Positions 8,039 to 18,225 are shown, counted from the stretch's first letter. The stretch: DNA of 64,000 nt from Sphingomonas sp. LM7 (GCF_002002925.1 NZ_CP019511.1:2852001-2916000); one strand, 5' to 3'. A program made the numbers and translations. Notes: a model not told the origin generated them from the letters alone.

Positions 8039-9292
8039 ATGCCCGACGTCTCTCTCCCCAGCCGCCGCTATCGCGGTGTCGTCCTGGCGATGCTGTTGCT
8101 GGTCTACACCTTCAATTTCCTCGACCGGCAGATCCTCAGCATCCTTGCCCAGCCGGTGAAGAAAGACCTCGGGCTCGACGACGCGCAGCTCGGCATGCTC
8201 GGCGGGCTCGCCTTCGCGGCGCTCTATTCGACCCTGGCGATCCCGCTGGCGCTGCTCGCCGACCGGACCAGCCGGACCTGGGTGATCACCATCTCGCTCG
8301 GCGTGTGGAGCGCGTTCACCGCTTTGTGCGGGCTGGCGCAGAATTTCACCCAGATGTTCCTGTTCCGCTTGGGCGTCGGCGTTGGCGAGGCCGGCGGAGT
8401 CGCGCCGAGCTATGCGCTGATCTCGGATTATTTCCCGGCGGAGCGGCGTGCTCGGGCGCTGTCAGTCTATTCGCTCGGCATTCCGCTCGGCGCCGCGGGT
8501 GGCGTGCTGCTCGGGGGCTATATCGCACAGAATGTAGAATGGCGGACGGCATTCATTGTCGTCGGGCTGGCCGGCCTGCTGATCGCCCCGGCGTTCAAGC
8601 TGGTGGTGAAGGATCGCCCGCGCCCCGCCGCGACCGTCGAGAACCAGGTTCCGGTCGCGCGGGTATTCGGCATCCTCGCCGCGAAACCCGCCTTCTGGCT
8701 GATGGCGTTCGGCGCGGCCGCCGGATCGATGTGCGGCTATGGCGTCGCCTTCTGGCTGCCGAGCCTGATGCAGCGCAGCTTCGGGCTGACGCTGGTCGAG
8801 ACCGGCCAGTTCTTCGGCGCGCTCCTCCTCACCGGCGGGGTCGCGGGGATATTGCTCGGTGGCTGGCTCGGCGACCGCCTGGGCGCACGCAACCGCCGCT
8901 GGTACGCGCTGGCGCCGGCGATCTGCTACGTCGCGGGCGCGCCGCTGTTCATTGCCGGTGTGTTGTCGAGCAGCTGGCCGCTGGCGTTTGCGCTGTTCCT
9001 GCTGCCCCAGGCTTTGGTCTATGTCTGGCTCGGCCCGGTGCTCACTGCGGTCCAGCACCTCGTCCCCGCGCACATGCGCGCGACTGCCTCGGCGAGCTTC
9101 CTTCTGATCAACAATCTGATCGGGCTTGGGTTGGGCAGCTGGGCGATCGGATCGCTCTCCAAGGCGCTGACTCCGGCTTATGGCGACGAGGCGCTGCGCT
9201 ATGCGATCGCGGCGGGGCTGTGCCTGTATGTCGTCGCCGGCGCGCTGATGGCGCTGGCGAGCCGCTTCCTCAAGCGGGACTGGGTGGACTAG
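8039..9292 (+). CDS. MFS transporter (spinster-like)
   Basis: This 417-residue carrier has 12 predicted transmembrane segments. The ATG at 8039 has AGGGGGAA upstream. Family hallmarks include FNFLDRQILSILAQPVKKDLGL in TM1, the motif A region LADRTSRTWVITISLGVWS between TM2 and TM3, and GEAGGVAPSYALISDYFP. These match the spinster-type MFS proteins that are very common next to TonB receptors in Sphingomonads. The substrate is unknown. It overlaps the convergent small gene by four bases at the stop codon. Confidence 0.9.
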   Translation: MPDVSLPSRRYRGVVLAMLLLVYTFNFLDRQILSILAQPVKKDLGLDDAQLGMLGGLAFAALYSTLAIPLALLADRTSRTWVITISLGVWSAFTALCGLAQNFTQMFLFRLGVGVGEAGGVAPSYALISDYFPAERRARALSVYSLGIPLGAAGGVLLGGYIAQNVEWRTAFIVVGLAGLLIAPAFKLVVKDRPRPAATVENQVPVARVFGILAAKPAFWLMAFGAAAGSMCGYGVAFWLPSLMQRSFGLTLVETGQFFGALLLTGGVAGILLGGWLGDRLGARNRRWYALAPAICYVAGAPLFIAGVLSSSWPLAFALFLLPQALVYVWLGPVLTAVQHLVPAHMRATASASFLLINNLIGLGLGSWAIGSLSKALTPAYGDEALRYAIAAGLCLYVVAGALMALASRFLKRDWVD

Positions 9293-9726
9293 CCTCCGGC
9301 GTTCCGCACGCCGGCCAGATAGGCTTTGGACGCGGCGCAGAGGTCACCCGAAAAGTGGCTTCCGGGAAGCGTATATAATCCGATCTTGCCATCGTCGCCG
9401 CGCCACGGGCCGAGCGCGACAACCTGCCGAGACAGTCCGATGCCGCCGCGTTCGAACCAGACGAACCAGAACTTGCCCACGCCATAGGCCCGCACGAACC
9501 GCGCGCGCGGCGCATCGGAGAAGCGGATATTGTCGGTCGATTCGAAATAGTCGCCTGCTTCGGCGATGCCTTGGGTGCCCTGGAAGAACCGCTCCAGCTC
9601 GGCGGCCGCGGTGGCGGGAAGGTCGGTCTTGCGCTCGACCAACTTCGCGGTCTGATCGAAGCTACACGCCGGGAACGCGGGCATCGCCGGGATCGGCGAG
9701 GCTTGCAGGAGAAGGGACAGCAGCAT
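9289..9726 (-). CDS. Secreted protein of unknown function
   Basis: The start was chosen at 9726 because GGAGGT lies at the right distance; an in-frame ATG four codons upstream overlaps that site. The 145-residue product begins with a short hydrophobic leader (MLLSLLLQASPIP) and has a single domain with two cysteines (ACSFDQ near the N-terminus and DLCAAS near the C-terminus) that could form a disulfide in the periplasm. Trp/Phe-rich segment VGKFWFVWFERGG is notable. I do not recognise the family. It follows prfC by 36 bp and may be read from the same transcript. Confidence 0.6.
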   Translation of the reverse strand: MLLSLLLQASPIPAMPAFPACSFDQTAKLVERKTDLPATAAAELERFFQGTQGIAEAGDYFESTDNIRFSDAPRARFVRAYGVGKFWFVWFERGGIGLSRQVVALGPWRGDDGKIGLYTLPGSHFSGDLCAASKAYLAGVRNAGG

Positions 9727-9762
9727 CGGCACCTCCACGCGAGACGCCGCTTTGCTACACGA

Positions 9763-11340
9763 TCACCGCTCCCGCGTCGCCGCGAACTTCACCTTGGCAT
9801 AGCGATCGGCGATATAGCCCACTTCCCAGGCCGATTTGGCGAGGAAAACCGGATTGCCGTCGCGGTCCTTGGCCATGGCGCCGCGGTTCAGCCCGATGAA
9901 CTCTGCCAAGTCCTTGGGATCTTCGGCCGAGATCCAGCGCGCAGTCTCGAACGGCGCCATTTCAAGTCCAGCCGCGACCTTGTATTCGGCATCGAGGCGG
10001 CTGAGCAGCACGTCGAGCTGGAGCTGGCCGACCACGCCGATGATCCAGTTCGAACCGATCTCGGGATAGAAGACCTGAGTCACGCCCTCCTCGGCCATGT
10101 CGTCCAGCGCCTTGCGCAGCTGCTTGGTCTTGGTCGGATCCTTGAGCTGGACGCGGCGCAGGATTTCCGGTGCGAAGTTCGGCAGCCCGGTGAAGCGCAC
10201 GTCCGCCCGCTCGCTCAGCGTGTCGCCCACCCGCAACGTGCCGTGATTGGGAATGCCGATGATGTCGCCCGGATAGGCCTCGTCCGCCAGTTCGCGTTCG
10301 CGCGCAAAGAACAGGATCGGCGAGTGGATCGCGATCGGCTTGCCGTGCCCGGTCGGGGTCAGCTTCATGCCGCGCTTGAAGGTGCCCGAGCACAGCCGCA
10401 TGAACGCGATGCGATCGCGGTGATTGGGGTCCATGTTCGCCTGGACCTTGAACACGAAGCCGGTGACTTCGTCGCGGTCGGGCGAGACCGGCTCGGGCTC
10501 GGCGGGCTGCGAGCGCGGCGGCGGTGCGAATTCGGCAATCGCGTTGATCAGCGAATCGACGCCGAATTCCTTGAGCGCCGATCCGAAATAGACCGGCGTG
10601 AGATCGCCGTTGCGATAGGCCTCGCCATCGAATTCGGGATAGCCGACTCCGGCCAGCTCGACCTCCTCGCGCAGCTTGGCAAGATTCTCGGCCGAGACGA
10701 TGGCGTCGAGCTGGGGATCGTCGAGCCCGGTCGTCTGGATCACCTTGCCCTGGAACTCGCGGCTGTCACCCTCGGGCAGCAGCAGGCGCTTGTTGGCGAG
10801 GTCGTAAATCCCCTCGAACGTGCCGCCCATGCCGACCGGCCAGGTCATCGGCGTGACGTCCAGCGCGAGCAAATTCGCCACTTCGTCGAGGATGTCGAAC
10901 ACCTCGCGCCCCTCGCGGTCGACCTTGTTGACGAAAGTGATGATCGGCACGTTGCGCAGGCGGCAGACCTCGAACAGCTTGCGCGTCTGGCTCTCGATGC
11001 CCTTGGCGACGTCGATCACCATGACGGCGGAATCGACCGCGGTCAGCGTGCGATAGGTGTCCTCGGAAAAGTCCTCATGGCCCGGCGTATCGAGCAGGTT
11101 GAAGGTGATCCCCTCGCGCTCGAAAGTCATCACCGAGCTTGTCACCGAAATGCCGCGCTGCTGCTCGATCTTCATCCAGTCCGATCGCGCACGCCGCGCC
11201 TGGCCGCGCGCCTTGACCTCACCGGCCAAGTGGATCGCGCCACCGAATAGCAGCAGCTTTTCGGTAAGCGTGGTCTTGCCCGCGTCGGGATGCGAGATGA
11301 TCGCAAAGGTGCGGCGGTCGTTGATATGGTCGGAGGACAT
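9763..11340 (-). CDS. prfC: Peptide chain release factor 3 (RF3)
   Basis: This 525-residue translational GTPase recycles RF1 and RF2 from the ribosome after termination. It shows the G1 P-loop HPDAGKTT, switch region RGISVTSSVMTFE, G3 DTPGHEDFSEDTYR, G4 NKVDRE, and RF3-specific signatures such as ARRARSDWMKIEQQRGI and LFFARERELADEAYPGDIIG. The length matches E. coli RF3 (529). The start at MSSDHINDRR (11340) is the conserved one; the frame extends 24 codons further upstream without similarity. Confidence 0.96.
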   Translation of the reverse strand: MSSDHINDRRTFAIISHPDAGKTTLTEKLLLFGGAIHLAGEVKARGQARRARSDWMKIEQQRGISVTSSVMTFEREGITFNLLDTPGHEDFSEDTYRTLTAVDSAVMVIDVAKGIESQTRKLFEVCRLRNVPIITFVNKVDREGREVFDILDEVANLLALDVTPMTWPVGMGGTFEGIYDLANKRLLLPEGDSREFQGKVIQTTGLDDPQLDAIVSAENLAKLREEVELAGVGYPEFDGEAYRNGDLTPVYFGSALKEFGVDSLINAIAEFAPPPRSQPAEPEPVSPDRDEVTGFVFKVQANMDPNHRDRIAFMRLCSGTFKRGMKLTPTGHGKPIAIHSPILFFARERELADEAYPGDIIGIPNHGTLRVGDTLSERADVRFTGLPNFAPEILRRVQLKDPTKTKQLRKALDDMAEEGVTQVFYPEIGSNWIIGVVGQLQLDVLLSRLDAEYKVAAGLEMAPFETARWISAEDPKDLAEFIGLNRGAMAKDRDGNPVFLAKSAWEVGYIADRYAKVKFAATRER

Positions 11341-11442
11341 GCGTGTTTTTCCGTTCGTGCTGAGCCAGTCGGAGCACGGTTCTGTTGCTGCGGGCGGTAG
11401 AAGAAGCACCACGCTTCGACAAGCGCGGGGAGCGGACGAGAG

Positions 11443-12318
11443 TCAGTCTGCCAGCGTCACCTGCATGCTGAAGGTCCGCGCTTCGCCGGGTTCGAAGCGC
11501 AGGATGCCCGGCTTGTCCCAGATCTCGCCGGCGAAGCCGATCGGATCGGCGATCCCATGCCATGGCTCGACACAGACATAGCGCGCGCCGGGCTTGGTCC
11601 AGATCCCCAGCTTGGGCATCCCGACGAAGCCGATCTCCAGCCCTGGGCCGTCGCCGCCGTCATAGCGCACCGATTCGCTCGCCAGACTGTCCCACACCAG
11701 CGCGTCGCGCTCGAACAGCGCGTCGTCCAGGGTCAGCACGCGCCCGTCGAGCGGGCTCGGCCAGGTCTCAGGTGCGATCCAGCCGCCTTTGATCAGTGCG
11801 GACAGCGCAGCCGGCTCGTCCTTCTCGAATACGATCCGGTGATCCACCCGCGGCCGACCATAAGGCAGCGGCCAGGCAAAAGCAGGGTGGAAGCCGAAGC
11901 TGGCCGGCATCGGCACGTCGCCACGATTGGTCACCGTTACGTCGGTCGTCAGCGTCGCACCCTCCAGCGCAAACGCCGCGTCGAGCGTGAACGCGAACGG
12001 ATAGACGGCGCGCGTCGCATCATTGTCCGCCAGCCGGAATACCGCGCGGTCCGGCGCCTGCACGATCACCTCGAAGCTCTGCCGCCGCGCAAAGCCGTGC
12101 GCGGGAAGCGGATATTCCTTGCCGTCCAGACGGTAGCGATCGTCCATCAGCCGCCCGACGATGGGGAACAGCAACGGCGCGCGTCCGCTCCAGAACACAG
12201 GATCGGCATCGGTCATCAGCTCGCGTCCTTCGGCATCGCGCAAGGACGAAAGCTCGGCGCCGAACGGGTTGATCGCCGCAGTCAGTTCGGCGCTGGCGAT
12301 CTCGATCCAGTCCGTCAT
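11443..12318 (-). CDS. Aldose 1-epimerase family protein
   Basis: This 291-residue protein has the galactose mutarotase-like beta-sandwich signature of the LacX/YeaD group: INPFGAELSSLRDAEGRELM, PLLFPIVGRLMDDRYRLDGK, LPAHGFARRQSFEV (catalytic His region), SFGFHPAFAWPLP with the second histidine, and a C-terminal CVEPWHGIADP. Such enzymes interconvert anomers of aldoses or phosphorylated sugars in the cytoplasm; the precise sugar is unknown. Its start is only two bases from the upstream SDR stop, so the two are probably co-transcribed. Confidence 0.88.
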   Translation of the reverse strand: MTDWIEIASAELTAAINPFGAELSSLRDAEGRELMTDADPVFWSGRAPLLFPIVGRLMDDRYRLDGKEYPLPAHGFARRQSFEVIVQAPDRAVFRLADNDATRAVYPFAFTLDAAFALEGATLTTDVTVTNRGDVPMPASFGFHPAFAWPLPYGRPRVDHRIVFEKDEPAALSALIKGGWIAPETWPSPLDGRVLTLDDALFERDALVWDSLASESVRYDGGDGPGLEIGFVGMPKLGIWTKPGARYVCVEPWHGIADPIGFAGEIWDKPGILRFEPGEARTFSMQVTLAD

Positions 12319-12320
12319 GC

Positions 12321-13064
12321 TCAACCCTCGCGATGCACGAGGAAGGGCGACCAGGCTTGGTTGACCGGCATCAGCTCGATCGCATTGACGTTGAGGTGCG
12401 GCGGCTGCTGCGCGACCCACAGCATCGTCGCGGCGATGTCGTCGGCGGTCATCGGGTTCACGCCGCCGTAGAGCTTGTCCGAAGTCTCCTGGCTGCCGGT
12501 GCGCACCAAAGTGAATTCAGTCTCGACCATGCCCGGCTCGATCGAGCAGACGCGTACGCCGGTGCCGATTAGGTCCGAGCGCAGGTTGAGGCTGAACTGG
12601 CGGACGAACGCCTTGGTGGCGCCGTACACGTTGCCGCCGGGGTAGGGATAGTTTGCCGCGACCGAGGACAGGTTGATAATCGCGCCTTTGCGATCGATTA
12701 ACTGCGGCAAAAGCTTGTGCGTGATCGAGACCAGCGAGGAAATGTTGGTATCGATCATCGTCGTCCAGTTGGACAGCGCCGCCTGCTGTGCGGGCTCCAG
12801 CCCCAGCGCGAGCCCGGCATTGTTGATCAGCAAGTCGATGCCCCGGAACGCCTCGGGCAGTCCGTCGAGCGCCGCGTCGCGCGCGGCCTCATCGCGGATG
12901 TCGAATTCGAGCGTGTGGAGCGCGTCGCCCAGCTCGCCCCGCAGCGCTGACAGCCGATCGGCCCGCCGCCCGGTGCCGACCACCTTCCAGCCTGCGCCGA
13001 CGAACGCCCGCGCCGCGGCTTCGCCGATGCCCGCGGTGACACCGGTGATGAGTGCGGTGGGCAT
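12321..13064 (-). CDS. YdfG-like short-chain dehydrogenase
   Basis: This 247-residue classical SDR has the cofactor motif TGVTAGIGEAAA, a basic GRRADRL typical of NADP preference, the NNAG motif in LLINNAGLALG, the catalytic serine in NLSSVAANYPYPG, and YGATK as YxxxK. The arrangement and length match YdfG-type NADP-dependent 3-hydroxy acid (serine/allo-threonine) dehydrogenases. It sits between an unknown gene (3 bp apart) and the epimerase (2 bp apart), inside a packed minus-strand operon downstream of pheT. Confidence 0.9.
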   Translation of the reverse strand: MPTALITGVTAGIGEAAARAFVGAGWKVVGTGRRADRLSALRGELGDALHTLEFDIRDEAARDAALDGLPEAFRGIDLLINNAGLALGLEPAQQAALSNWTTMIDTNISSLVSITHKLLPQLIDRKGAIINLSSVAANYPYPGGNVYGATKAFVRQFSLNLRSDLIGTGVRVCSIEPGMVETEFTLVRTGSQETSDKLYGGVNPMTADDIAATMLWVAQQPPHLNVNAIELMPVNQAWSPFLVHREG

Positions 13065-13067
13065 GGA

Positions 13068-13478
13068 TCAAATCTCCTCGATGCTGCGCGGCTCGCCGAG
13101 GTGCCACTGCTCCCCGTCGAACCGGTCTTCATGATCGTCATACTGGACAAGCGTGCCCACCGGCGCACCCAGTTCAGGCAGGTGCAGGCGGAGCACCGCC
13201 CGCGCCGCATCAATGTCCGTCGCGCCGAGATCGAGGATGGTCGAGACGATCTCGTCCTCGCCTTCCCCGTCCGACTCGAAATCGACGTTGCGGTAGAGCG
13301 TACCGCCGCCGACGCTGTATCCGGCGCCGGCCAATCGCAGCTCGGCATCGATGTGGATGCTGAAGCGATAGTGGCGCTCGGACGGATCGAGGTCCTCCGG
13401 CAGGACCACGAGCACGCATGCATAATCGTCCGGATCCTCCATCTTCCCGCGAAGACCCTGGAGGAACCGTTCGATCAT
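13068..13478 (-). CDS. Small cytoplasmic protein of unknown function
   Basis: The ATG at 13478 lies four bases after the pheT stop; an upstream in-frame start would overlap pheT. The product is 136 residues, acidic, with no signal or membrane segment. Segments such as YACVLVVLPEDLDPSERHY and ATDIDAARAVLRLHLPELG suggest an alpha/beta fold. I do not recognise a family. Tight spacing to pheT and to the SDR suggests it belongs to the same transcript. Confidence 0.6.
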   Translation of the reverse strand: MIERFLQGLRGKMEDPDDYACVLVVLPEDLDPSERHYRFSIHIDAELRLAGAGYSVGGGTLYRNVDFESDGEGEDEIVSTILDLGATDIDAARAVLRLHLPELGAPVGTLVQYDDHEDRFDGEQWHLGEPRSIEEI

Positions 13479-13482
13479 TCGC

Positions 13483-15849
13483 TCAGCCACGCAGGCTCGC
13501 ACCAAGCTTGCCCGCCGCGGCGACGACCTTGTCGGCCACCGCTTTCAATTCCGCATCGGTGAAGCTCTTCTCGCCTGGCTGGAGCGTCACTTCGACGGCA
13601 AGGCTCTTCTGCCCCTCGGGCACACCGGTGCCGGTGAAGACGTCGAACAGCCGCACATCGACGATCAGCGCCTTGTCGGCGCCCTTCACCGTGCGGACGA
13701 GATCGCCCGCCGCAAGCCCGGCGGGCACGAGGAAGGCGAAATCGCGGGTCACTGCCTGCAGTGCGGGCGGCGTGTAGGCCGGGCGCATGAAGCCGGTCCC
13801 GCGTTTGGCGGGAAGCGCATCGAGATAGATCTCGACCGCGGCAACATCGCCGTCGAGATCGAAGGCCTTGAGCACGCCCGGATGCACCATGCCGAATGCC
13901 GCGAGCACCGTCTTCGGCCCGAGCCGCAAGGTCGCCGACTGGCCGGGATGATAGACATCCCCAGCCTCGCCCATCACTTGCAGGTTCGCCACCGGCGCGC
14001 CGGCGGCCTCGAGCAAGGCCAGTGCCTCGGCCTTGGCGTCGTACGCGCCGAAGCGCTGGCCCTTGCCCCCCTGCCAGCCACGCGCCGAACGGTCACCCGC
14101 CAGCACCACGCCGAGCGTCAGCCGCTCCTTGTCGGCAAGATAGCGCCGGCCGATCTCGAACAGCCGGACGCCACTGGCGCCGCGCTTGAGGTTACGCTCC
14201 GCCGCGGCGAGCAGCCCTGGGAGCAAGGACGGCCGCATGACCTTCATGTCCTCGCTGATCGGGTTGGCGAGGCTCCACGCGCCGCCACCGAACGGCGCGG
14301 CTTCCGCCTCGGAGATGAAGCTCCACGTCACTGCTTCGTTGAGCCCGCGCGCGGCGGCGGTGCGGCGCAGCTTGCGTTCGAGCTTCTGCTCGGGCGTTGC
14401 GGTAGGACGCGCGACACCGGGGATGCGGGCGAGCGGCGTCGAGGGGACCTTGTCGATGCCTTCGATGCGGATGACTTCCTCGACGAGATCGGCAGCGCCG
14501 TCGACGTCGCGGCGCCAGCTCGGCACGGTGACGTTCCAGCTGCCATCGACCGCGAAGCCGAGGCTTTCAAGGATCGCCTTCTGCCGATCGTCAGCGACGG
14601 CGAGGCCGCCGAGCGTCTCGGCAAGTGCGGGATCATAGCCGAAGCTGCGCAGTGCCGTGGGCGCCTGCCCGGCGCGGGTGACTTCGCTTGCGCTGCCGCC
14701 GCACAGATCGACGACATAGCGCGCCGCGATCGCGATGCCGTCTTCGAGAAACGCCGGATCCACGCCACGTTCGAAGCGCGAGCGGGCATCGCTGGTCAGC
14801 ATCAGCTTCTGGCCGGTCTTCGCGATTTGCTCGGGATCGAAGAAGGCGCATTCGATCACCACGTCGGTGGTAGCATCGGACACGCCGGTATCCTCGCCGC
14901 CCATGATCCCGCCGATGTCGTGAACGCCGGTGTCGTCGGCGATCACGGTGATAGTCTCGTCGAGCGTGTAGGTCTTCTCGTTGAGCGCGAGCACCTGTTC
15001 GCCGGCTCGCGCCTTGCGAACCACCAGCGCGCCGCTCAGCTTCGCCTTGTCATAGACGTGCAGCGGGCGACCAAGATCGATCATCACGTAATTGGTGATA
15101 TCGACCAGCGCCGAGATCGGACGCTGGCCGATCGCCTTGAGGCGCTGCTGCATCCAGTCGGGCGAGGCGCCGTTGGCCACGCCGCTGACGGTCTGGCCGA
15201 AATAGGCCGGGCAGCCCTCGGGCGCCTCGATCCGCACTTCGGGGCCCGCGCCGCTGGTGGCGACCGGATCGACCTTGAGCGGCTTGAGCGTGCCCAGCCC
15301 CGCGGCGGCGAGATCGCGCGCAATCCCGCGCACGCCCATGCAATCCTGGCGATTGGGGGTGATCGAAACGTCGATCACCGCGTCGTTCAGGCCCGCATAA
15401 TCGGGATAGGAGGTGCCTATGGGCGCGTCGGCGGGAAGCTCGATAATCCCGTCATGATCGTCGCCGAGTTCGAGCTCGCGTGTCGAGCACATCATGCCGT
15501 TCGATTCGACGCCGCGGACGGCGGCAACCTTGAGCTGCATGCCATTGGCCGGCACCACCGCGCCCGGAAGCCCAAGCACGCCGACCAGTCCGGCGCGGGC
15601 ATTGGGTGCGCCGCAGACGACCTGCAGCGGCGCGCCATCGCCGGTGTCCACGGTGAGGACCTGGAGCTTGTCGGCTTGCGGATGGCGCTCGGCAGTGAGC
15701 ACTTTGGCGACGCGGAATGCCGCGAGCTTCTCGCCCGGATTCTCGACGCCTTCGACTTCGAGGCCGACGCGAGTCAGCGCCTCCACGACGTCGTCGAGCG
15801 AAGCGGAAGTCTCAAGATGCTCCTTGAGCCAGCTCAGCGTGAACTTCAT
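13483..15849 (-). CDS. pheT: Phenylalanyl-tRNA synthetase beta subunit
   Basis: The 788-residue beta subunit of the (alpha-beta)2 enzyme that charges tRNA-Phe. It has the N-terminal tRNA-binding OB fold ([19 protein letters not shown]), B3/B4 editing domains, B5, a catalytic-like core with [10 protein letters not shown], and the C-terminal ferredoxin-like anticodon-binding (FDX-ACB) domain that begins near [17 protein letters not shown]. Length is normal. ATGA overlap with the pheS stop couples translation. Confidence 0.97.
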   Translation of the reverse strand: MKFTLSWLKEHLETSASLDDVVEALTRVGLEVEGVENPGEKLAAFRVAKVLTAERHPQADKLQVLTVDTGDGAPLQVVCGAPNARAGLVGVLGLPGAVVPANGMQLKVAAVRGVESNGMMCSTRELELGDDHDGIIELPADAPIGTSYPDYAGLNDAVIDVSITPNRQDCMGVRGIARDLAAAGLGTLKPLKVDPVATSGAGPEVRIEAPEGCPAYFGQTVSGVANGASPDWMQQRLKAIGQRPISALVDITNYVMIDLGRPLHVYDKAKLSGALVVRKARAGEQVLALNEKTYTLDETITVIADDTGVHDIGGIMGGEDTGVSDATTDVVIECAFFDPEQIAKTGQKLMLTSDARSRFERGVDPAFLEDGIAIAARYVVDLCGGSASEVTRAGQAPTALRSFGYDPALAETLGGLAVADDRQKAILESLGFAVDGSWNVTVPSWRRDVDGAADLVEEVIRIEGIDKVPSTPLARIPGVARPTATPEQKLERKLRRTAAARGLNEAVTWSFISEAEAAPFGGGAWSLANPISEDMKVMRPSLLPGLLAAAERNLKRGASGVRLFEIGRRYLADKERLTLGVVLAGDRSARGWQGGKGQRFGAYDAKAEALALLEAAGAPVANLQVMGEAGDVYHPGQSATLRLGPKTVLAAFGMVHPGVLKAFDLDGDVAAVEIYLDALPAKRGTGFMRPAYTPPALQAVTRDFAFLVPAGLAAGDLVRTVKGADKALIVDVRLFDVFTGTGVPEGQKSLAVEVTLQPGEKSFTDAELKAVADKVVAAAGKLGASLRG

Positions 15850-16934
15850 GCGCCCACTCCCCCGCTCAGCGTGGGCACGTCGAGCGCCGAGAAGCCGTAA
15901 TGGCGCAGCCAGCGCAGGTCGCCGTCGAAGAACGCGCGCAAGTCATCCATCCCGTATTTGAGCATCGCGAGGCGATCGATCCCGCAGCCGAACGCGAAGC
16001 CCTGCCACTGGTCGGGGTCGTAGCCGCCGGCCTCGATCACCTTGCGGTGGACCATGCCGCTGCCGAGCACTTCCATCCAGCCTTCCGAGCCGCCGATCAC
16101 GCGCTTGCCGTTGACCACCGAGAAGCCGACATCGACTTCCGCCGACGGTTCGGTGAACGGGAAATAGCTCGGGCGCAGCCGCAGCACGATATCGTCGCGC
16201 TCGAAAAACGCCTTGAGGAAGGTCTCCAGCGTCCATTTGAGATGGCCGAGCGTGATCCCCTTGTCGATCACCAGCCCCTCGACCTGGTGGAACATCGGGG
16301 TGTGGGTCGCGTCCGAATCCGAACGGTAGGTGCGGCCGGGCGCGATGATTCGGATCGGCTTGTCGCCACCCGCCGCGAGCATCGTGCGGATCTGCACCGG
16401 CGATGTGTGCGTGCGCAACAGCATCTTGCGCGCGTCGCCTTCGGTCTCGGGGAAATAGAAGGTGTCGTGCATCGCCCGTGCCGGATGGGTCTCGGGGATG
16501 TTGAGCGCAGTGAAATTATGCCAGTCGTCCTCGATCTCGGGGCCGGTGGCGACTGCAAAGCCGAGATCGGCGAAGATCTCCGCCAACTCGTCCATCACCT
16601 GGCTCACCGGATGCACCGAACCCGCGGGCACGGCATCGACCGGCAAGGTCATGTCGAGCGTCTCGCTCGCCAGCCGCGCGTCGAGCGCCAGCCGCTCGAG
16701 CGACGCCTTGCGCTCGGTCAGCGCTGCAGTCACTGCCTCGCGCAGCCCGTGGATGCGCGGGCCCTGCTCCTGGCGCTCTTCGGGGCTCATGCCCCCCAGC
16801 GTCTTGAGCAGCCCGGTGATCGCGCCCTGCTTGCCGAGCGCGTGGACGCGCAGCGCCTCGAGCGCATCGAGACCGCTCGCGGCGTCGATCGAGGCGAGCA
16901 GGTCGCTGCGCAAATGTTCGAGATCGGTGGTCAT
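15846..16934 (-). CDS. pheS: Phenylalanyl-tRNA synthetase alpha subunit
   Basis: The 362-residue catalytic alpha subunit has an N-terminal coiled coil (residues 1-90), and class II synthetase motifs: the motif 2 region [19 protein letters not shown] and motif 3 [19 protein letters not shown]. The [12 protein letters not shown] segment is family-specific. It lies 91 bp downstream of a lysE-type gene and overlaps pheT. No T-box or leader peptide was evident in the short upstream gap. Confidence 0.97.
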   Translation of the reverse strand: MTTDLEHLRSDLLASIDAASGLDALEALRVHALGKQGAITGLLKTLGGMSPEERQEQGPRIHGLREAVTAALTERKASLERLALDARLASETLDMTLPVDAVPAGSVHPVSQVMDELAEIFADLGFAVATGPEIEDDWHNFTALNIPETHPARAMHDTFYFPETEGDARKMLLRTHTSPVQIRTMLAAGGDKPIRIIAPGRTYRSDSDATHTPMFHQVEGLVIDKGITLGHLKWTLETFLKAFFERDDIVLRLRPSYFPFTEPSAEVDVGFSVVNGKRVIGGSEGWMEVLGSGMVHRKVIEAGGYDPDQWQGFAFGCGIDRLAMLKYGMDDLRAFFDGDLRWLRHYGFSALDVPTLSGGVGA

Positions 16935-17025
16935 GGAAATCCGTTCTTAGTGCGAGGAGGCTCGAACCGCAGTCGAGCCCTCAGGTCAAGCCCCGTGCTC
17001 CTGCTTCCGCCGGAGCAGCAACCAG

Positions 17026-17643
17026 CTACACCCGGCTTCCCAGCAGCGCGCCGCCAAAGCCGATGAACATCACGCCCGTGCCGCGATTGAACAGCCGCTG
17101 GCGGTTGGCAGGCGCCAGCCAGGCGGCGAGCGAGCGTCCACCCAGCGCATAGACGCCGTACCAGAAGCCTTCGATCACCACGAAGCTCGCCACCAATATG
17201 CCGAGCTGGAGCCAGAACGGCCGGCTGGTGTCGAGGAATTGCGGGAACAGCGCCGCGGCGAAGATGATCAGCTTGGGATTGGACATGCCCGTCGCGAGCC
17301 CGGTGCCGAACAGCGCGCCCGCCGAGCGCCGCGTGTGCGGATCGGCCGCAGCCTCGCCGATGGGCGCGCGCCACGCCTTGATCCCCAGCCAGATCAGATA
17401 CGCCGCACCGGCATAACGCAGCACGTCGTACAGCCCCGGCGACGCCTTGAGCAGCGCGCCCAGCCCCGCCGCCGAGGCGAGCAGGCACAGCAGGACCGCG
17501 CTCATCAGCCCGGTCATCGAGAAGAGCGCACGGCGCGGCCCGTGATGGATGCTCTGCACCATCACATGGAGCATGTTCGGGCCCGGCGTCCCCGCGATCA
17601 GGAACACGGCAGTGACGTAGAGCCACCAGGTGTGCAGTGCCAT
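17026..17643 (-). CDS. LysE-family exporter
   Basis: A 205-residue inner-membrane protein with six predicted helices. The LysE/RhtB signature is clear: FLIAGTPGPNMLHVMVQS at the N-terminus, YLIWLGIKAWRAP in the middle, and FGTGLATGMSNPKLIIFAAALFPQFL. The start at 17643 is preceded by GGAAGG, and the upstream alternative lies in a repeat. The family exports amino acids or similar molecules. The gene interrupts the rplT-pheS neighbourhood that is contiguous in many relatives, and a long inverted repeat flanks its 5' side. Confidence 0.88.
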   Translation of the reverse strand: MALHTWWLYVTAVFLIAGTPGPNMLHVMVQSIHHGPRRALFSMTGLMSAVLLCLLASAAGLGALLKASPGLYDVLRYAGAAYLIWLGIKAWRAPIGEAAADPHTRRSAGALFGTGLATGMSNPKLIIFAAALFPQFLDTSRPFWLQLGILVASFVVIEGFWYGVYALGGRSLAAWLAPANRQRLFNRGTGVMFIGFGGALLGSRV

Positions 17644-17658
17644 CTCGTACCTTCCTTC

Positions 17659-17766
17659 GTCACCCCGGCCGAAGTGCCGGGGTCCACTGTGCCCCACGCG
17701 AGCCGCTCACGCCTCTTGCCGCTCTCCCAGCCTCCCGGTGGACCCCGGCACTTCGGCCGGGGTGAC
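17659..17766. repeat. Perfect 29-bp inverted repeat built from REP-like units
   Basis: The arm at 17659-17687 (starts GTCACCCCGGCCGAAG, ends GGGGTCCAC) is the exact reverse complement of 17738-17766, separated by 50 bp. Each arm is also a small imperfect hairpin (CCCCGGC and GCCGGGG around a short loop). This is the layout of a paired REP (BIME-like) element. It lies between the rplT terminator and the lysE-type gene. Confidence 0.75.
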
Positions 17767-17785
17767 GGAAGGGGGACCGTCAGAA

Positions 17786-17820
17786 CGAAAAAGGGCGCCG
17801 GTGGAATCCACCGACGCCCC
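17786..17820 (-). terminator. Intrinsic terminator of the rpmI-rplT operon
   Basis: On the minus strand, a 12-bp stem with one mismatch (arms 17808-17819 and 17793-17804, loop of 3) is followed by TTTTT (17788-17792). It lies 25 bp after the rplT stop and separates the ribosomal genes from the downstream genes. Confidence 0.8.
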
Positions 17821-17844
17821 GTTTTCCGGTCGCTACAGGTCGCT

Positions 17845-18210
17845 TCAGGCGGCCTGGGGCAGTGCCGCCTTCGCCTGCGCTACGATGGCGGTAAACGCCT
17901 CGCCTTCGTGCATCGCGATATCGGCCAGGACCTTCCGGTCGAGTTCGATGCCGGCGAGCTTGAGCCCGTGCATGAACTGCGAATAGGTCAGGCCTTCGGC
18001 GCGAACGCCGGCGTTGATGCGCTGGATCCAGAGACCACGGAAGGTCCGCTTCTTAACCTTGCGGTCGCGATACGCGTACTGGCCGGCCTTTTCGACGGCC
18101 TGCCGCGCGATGCGGATCGTGTTCTTGCGACGGCCGCGATAGCCCTTCGCCTGTTCCAGGATATTCTTGTGCTTTGCGCGGGTGGTAACACCCCGTTTTA
18201 CGCGTGCCAT
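17845..18210 (-). CDS. rplT: 50S ribosomal protein L20
   Basis: The 121-residue L20 has the usual basic N-terminus ([17 protein letters not shown]), the [20 protein letters not shown] region, and [19 protein letters not shown]20 binds 23S rRNA early in large-subunit assembly and in many bacteria represses its own operon. It follows rpmI by 15 bases. infC, often first in this operon, is absent here. Confidence 0.98.
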   Translation of the reverse strand: MARVKRGVTTRAKHKNILEQAKGYRGRRKNTIRIARQAVEKAGQYAYRDRKVKKRTFRGLWIQRINAGVRAEGLTYSQFMHGLKLAGIELDRKVLADIAMHEGEAFTAIVAQAKAALPQAA

Positions 18211-18225
18211 GTCTGCTGGGCTCCC

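Noticed and set aside
9571..11250. 559-residue plus-strand frame opposite prfC
   Set aside because: Mirror frame of a high-GC gene; low-complexity Arg/Ala/Leu composition and no known motifs.
13882..15900. 672-residue plus-strand frame opposite pheT
   Set aside because: Antisense shadow of pheT; no domain signature or ribosome site.
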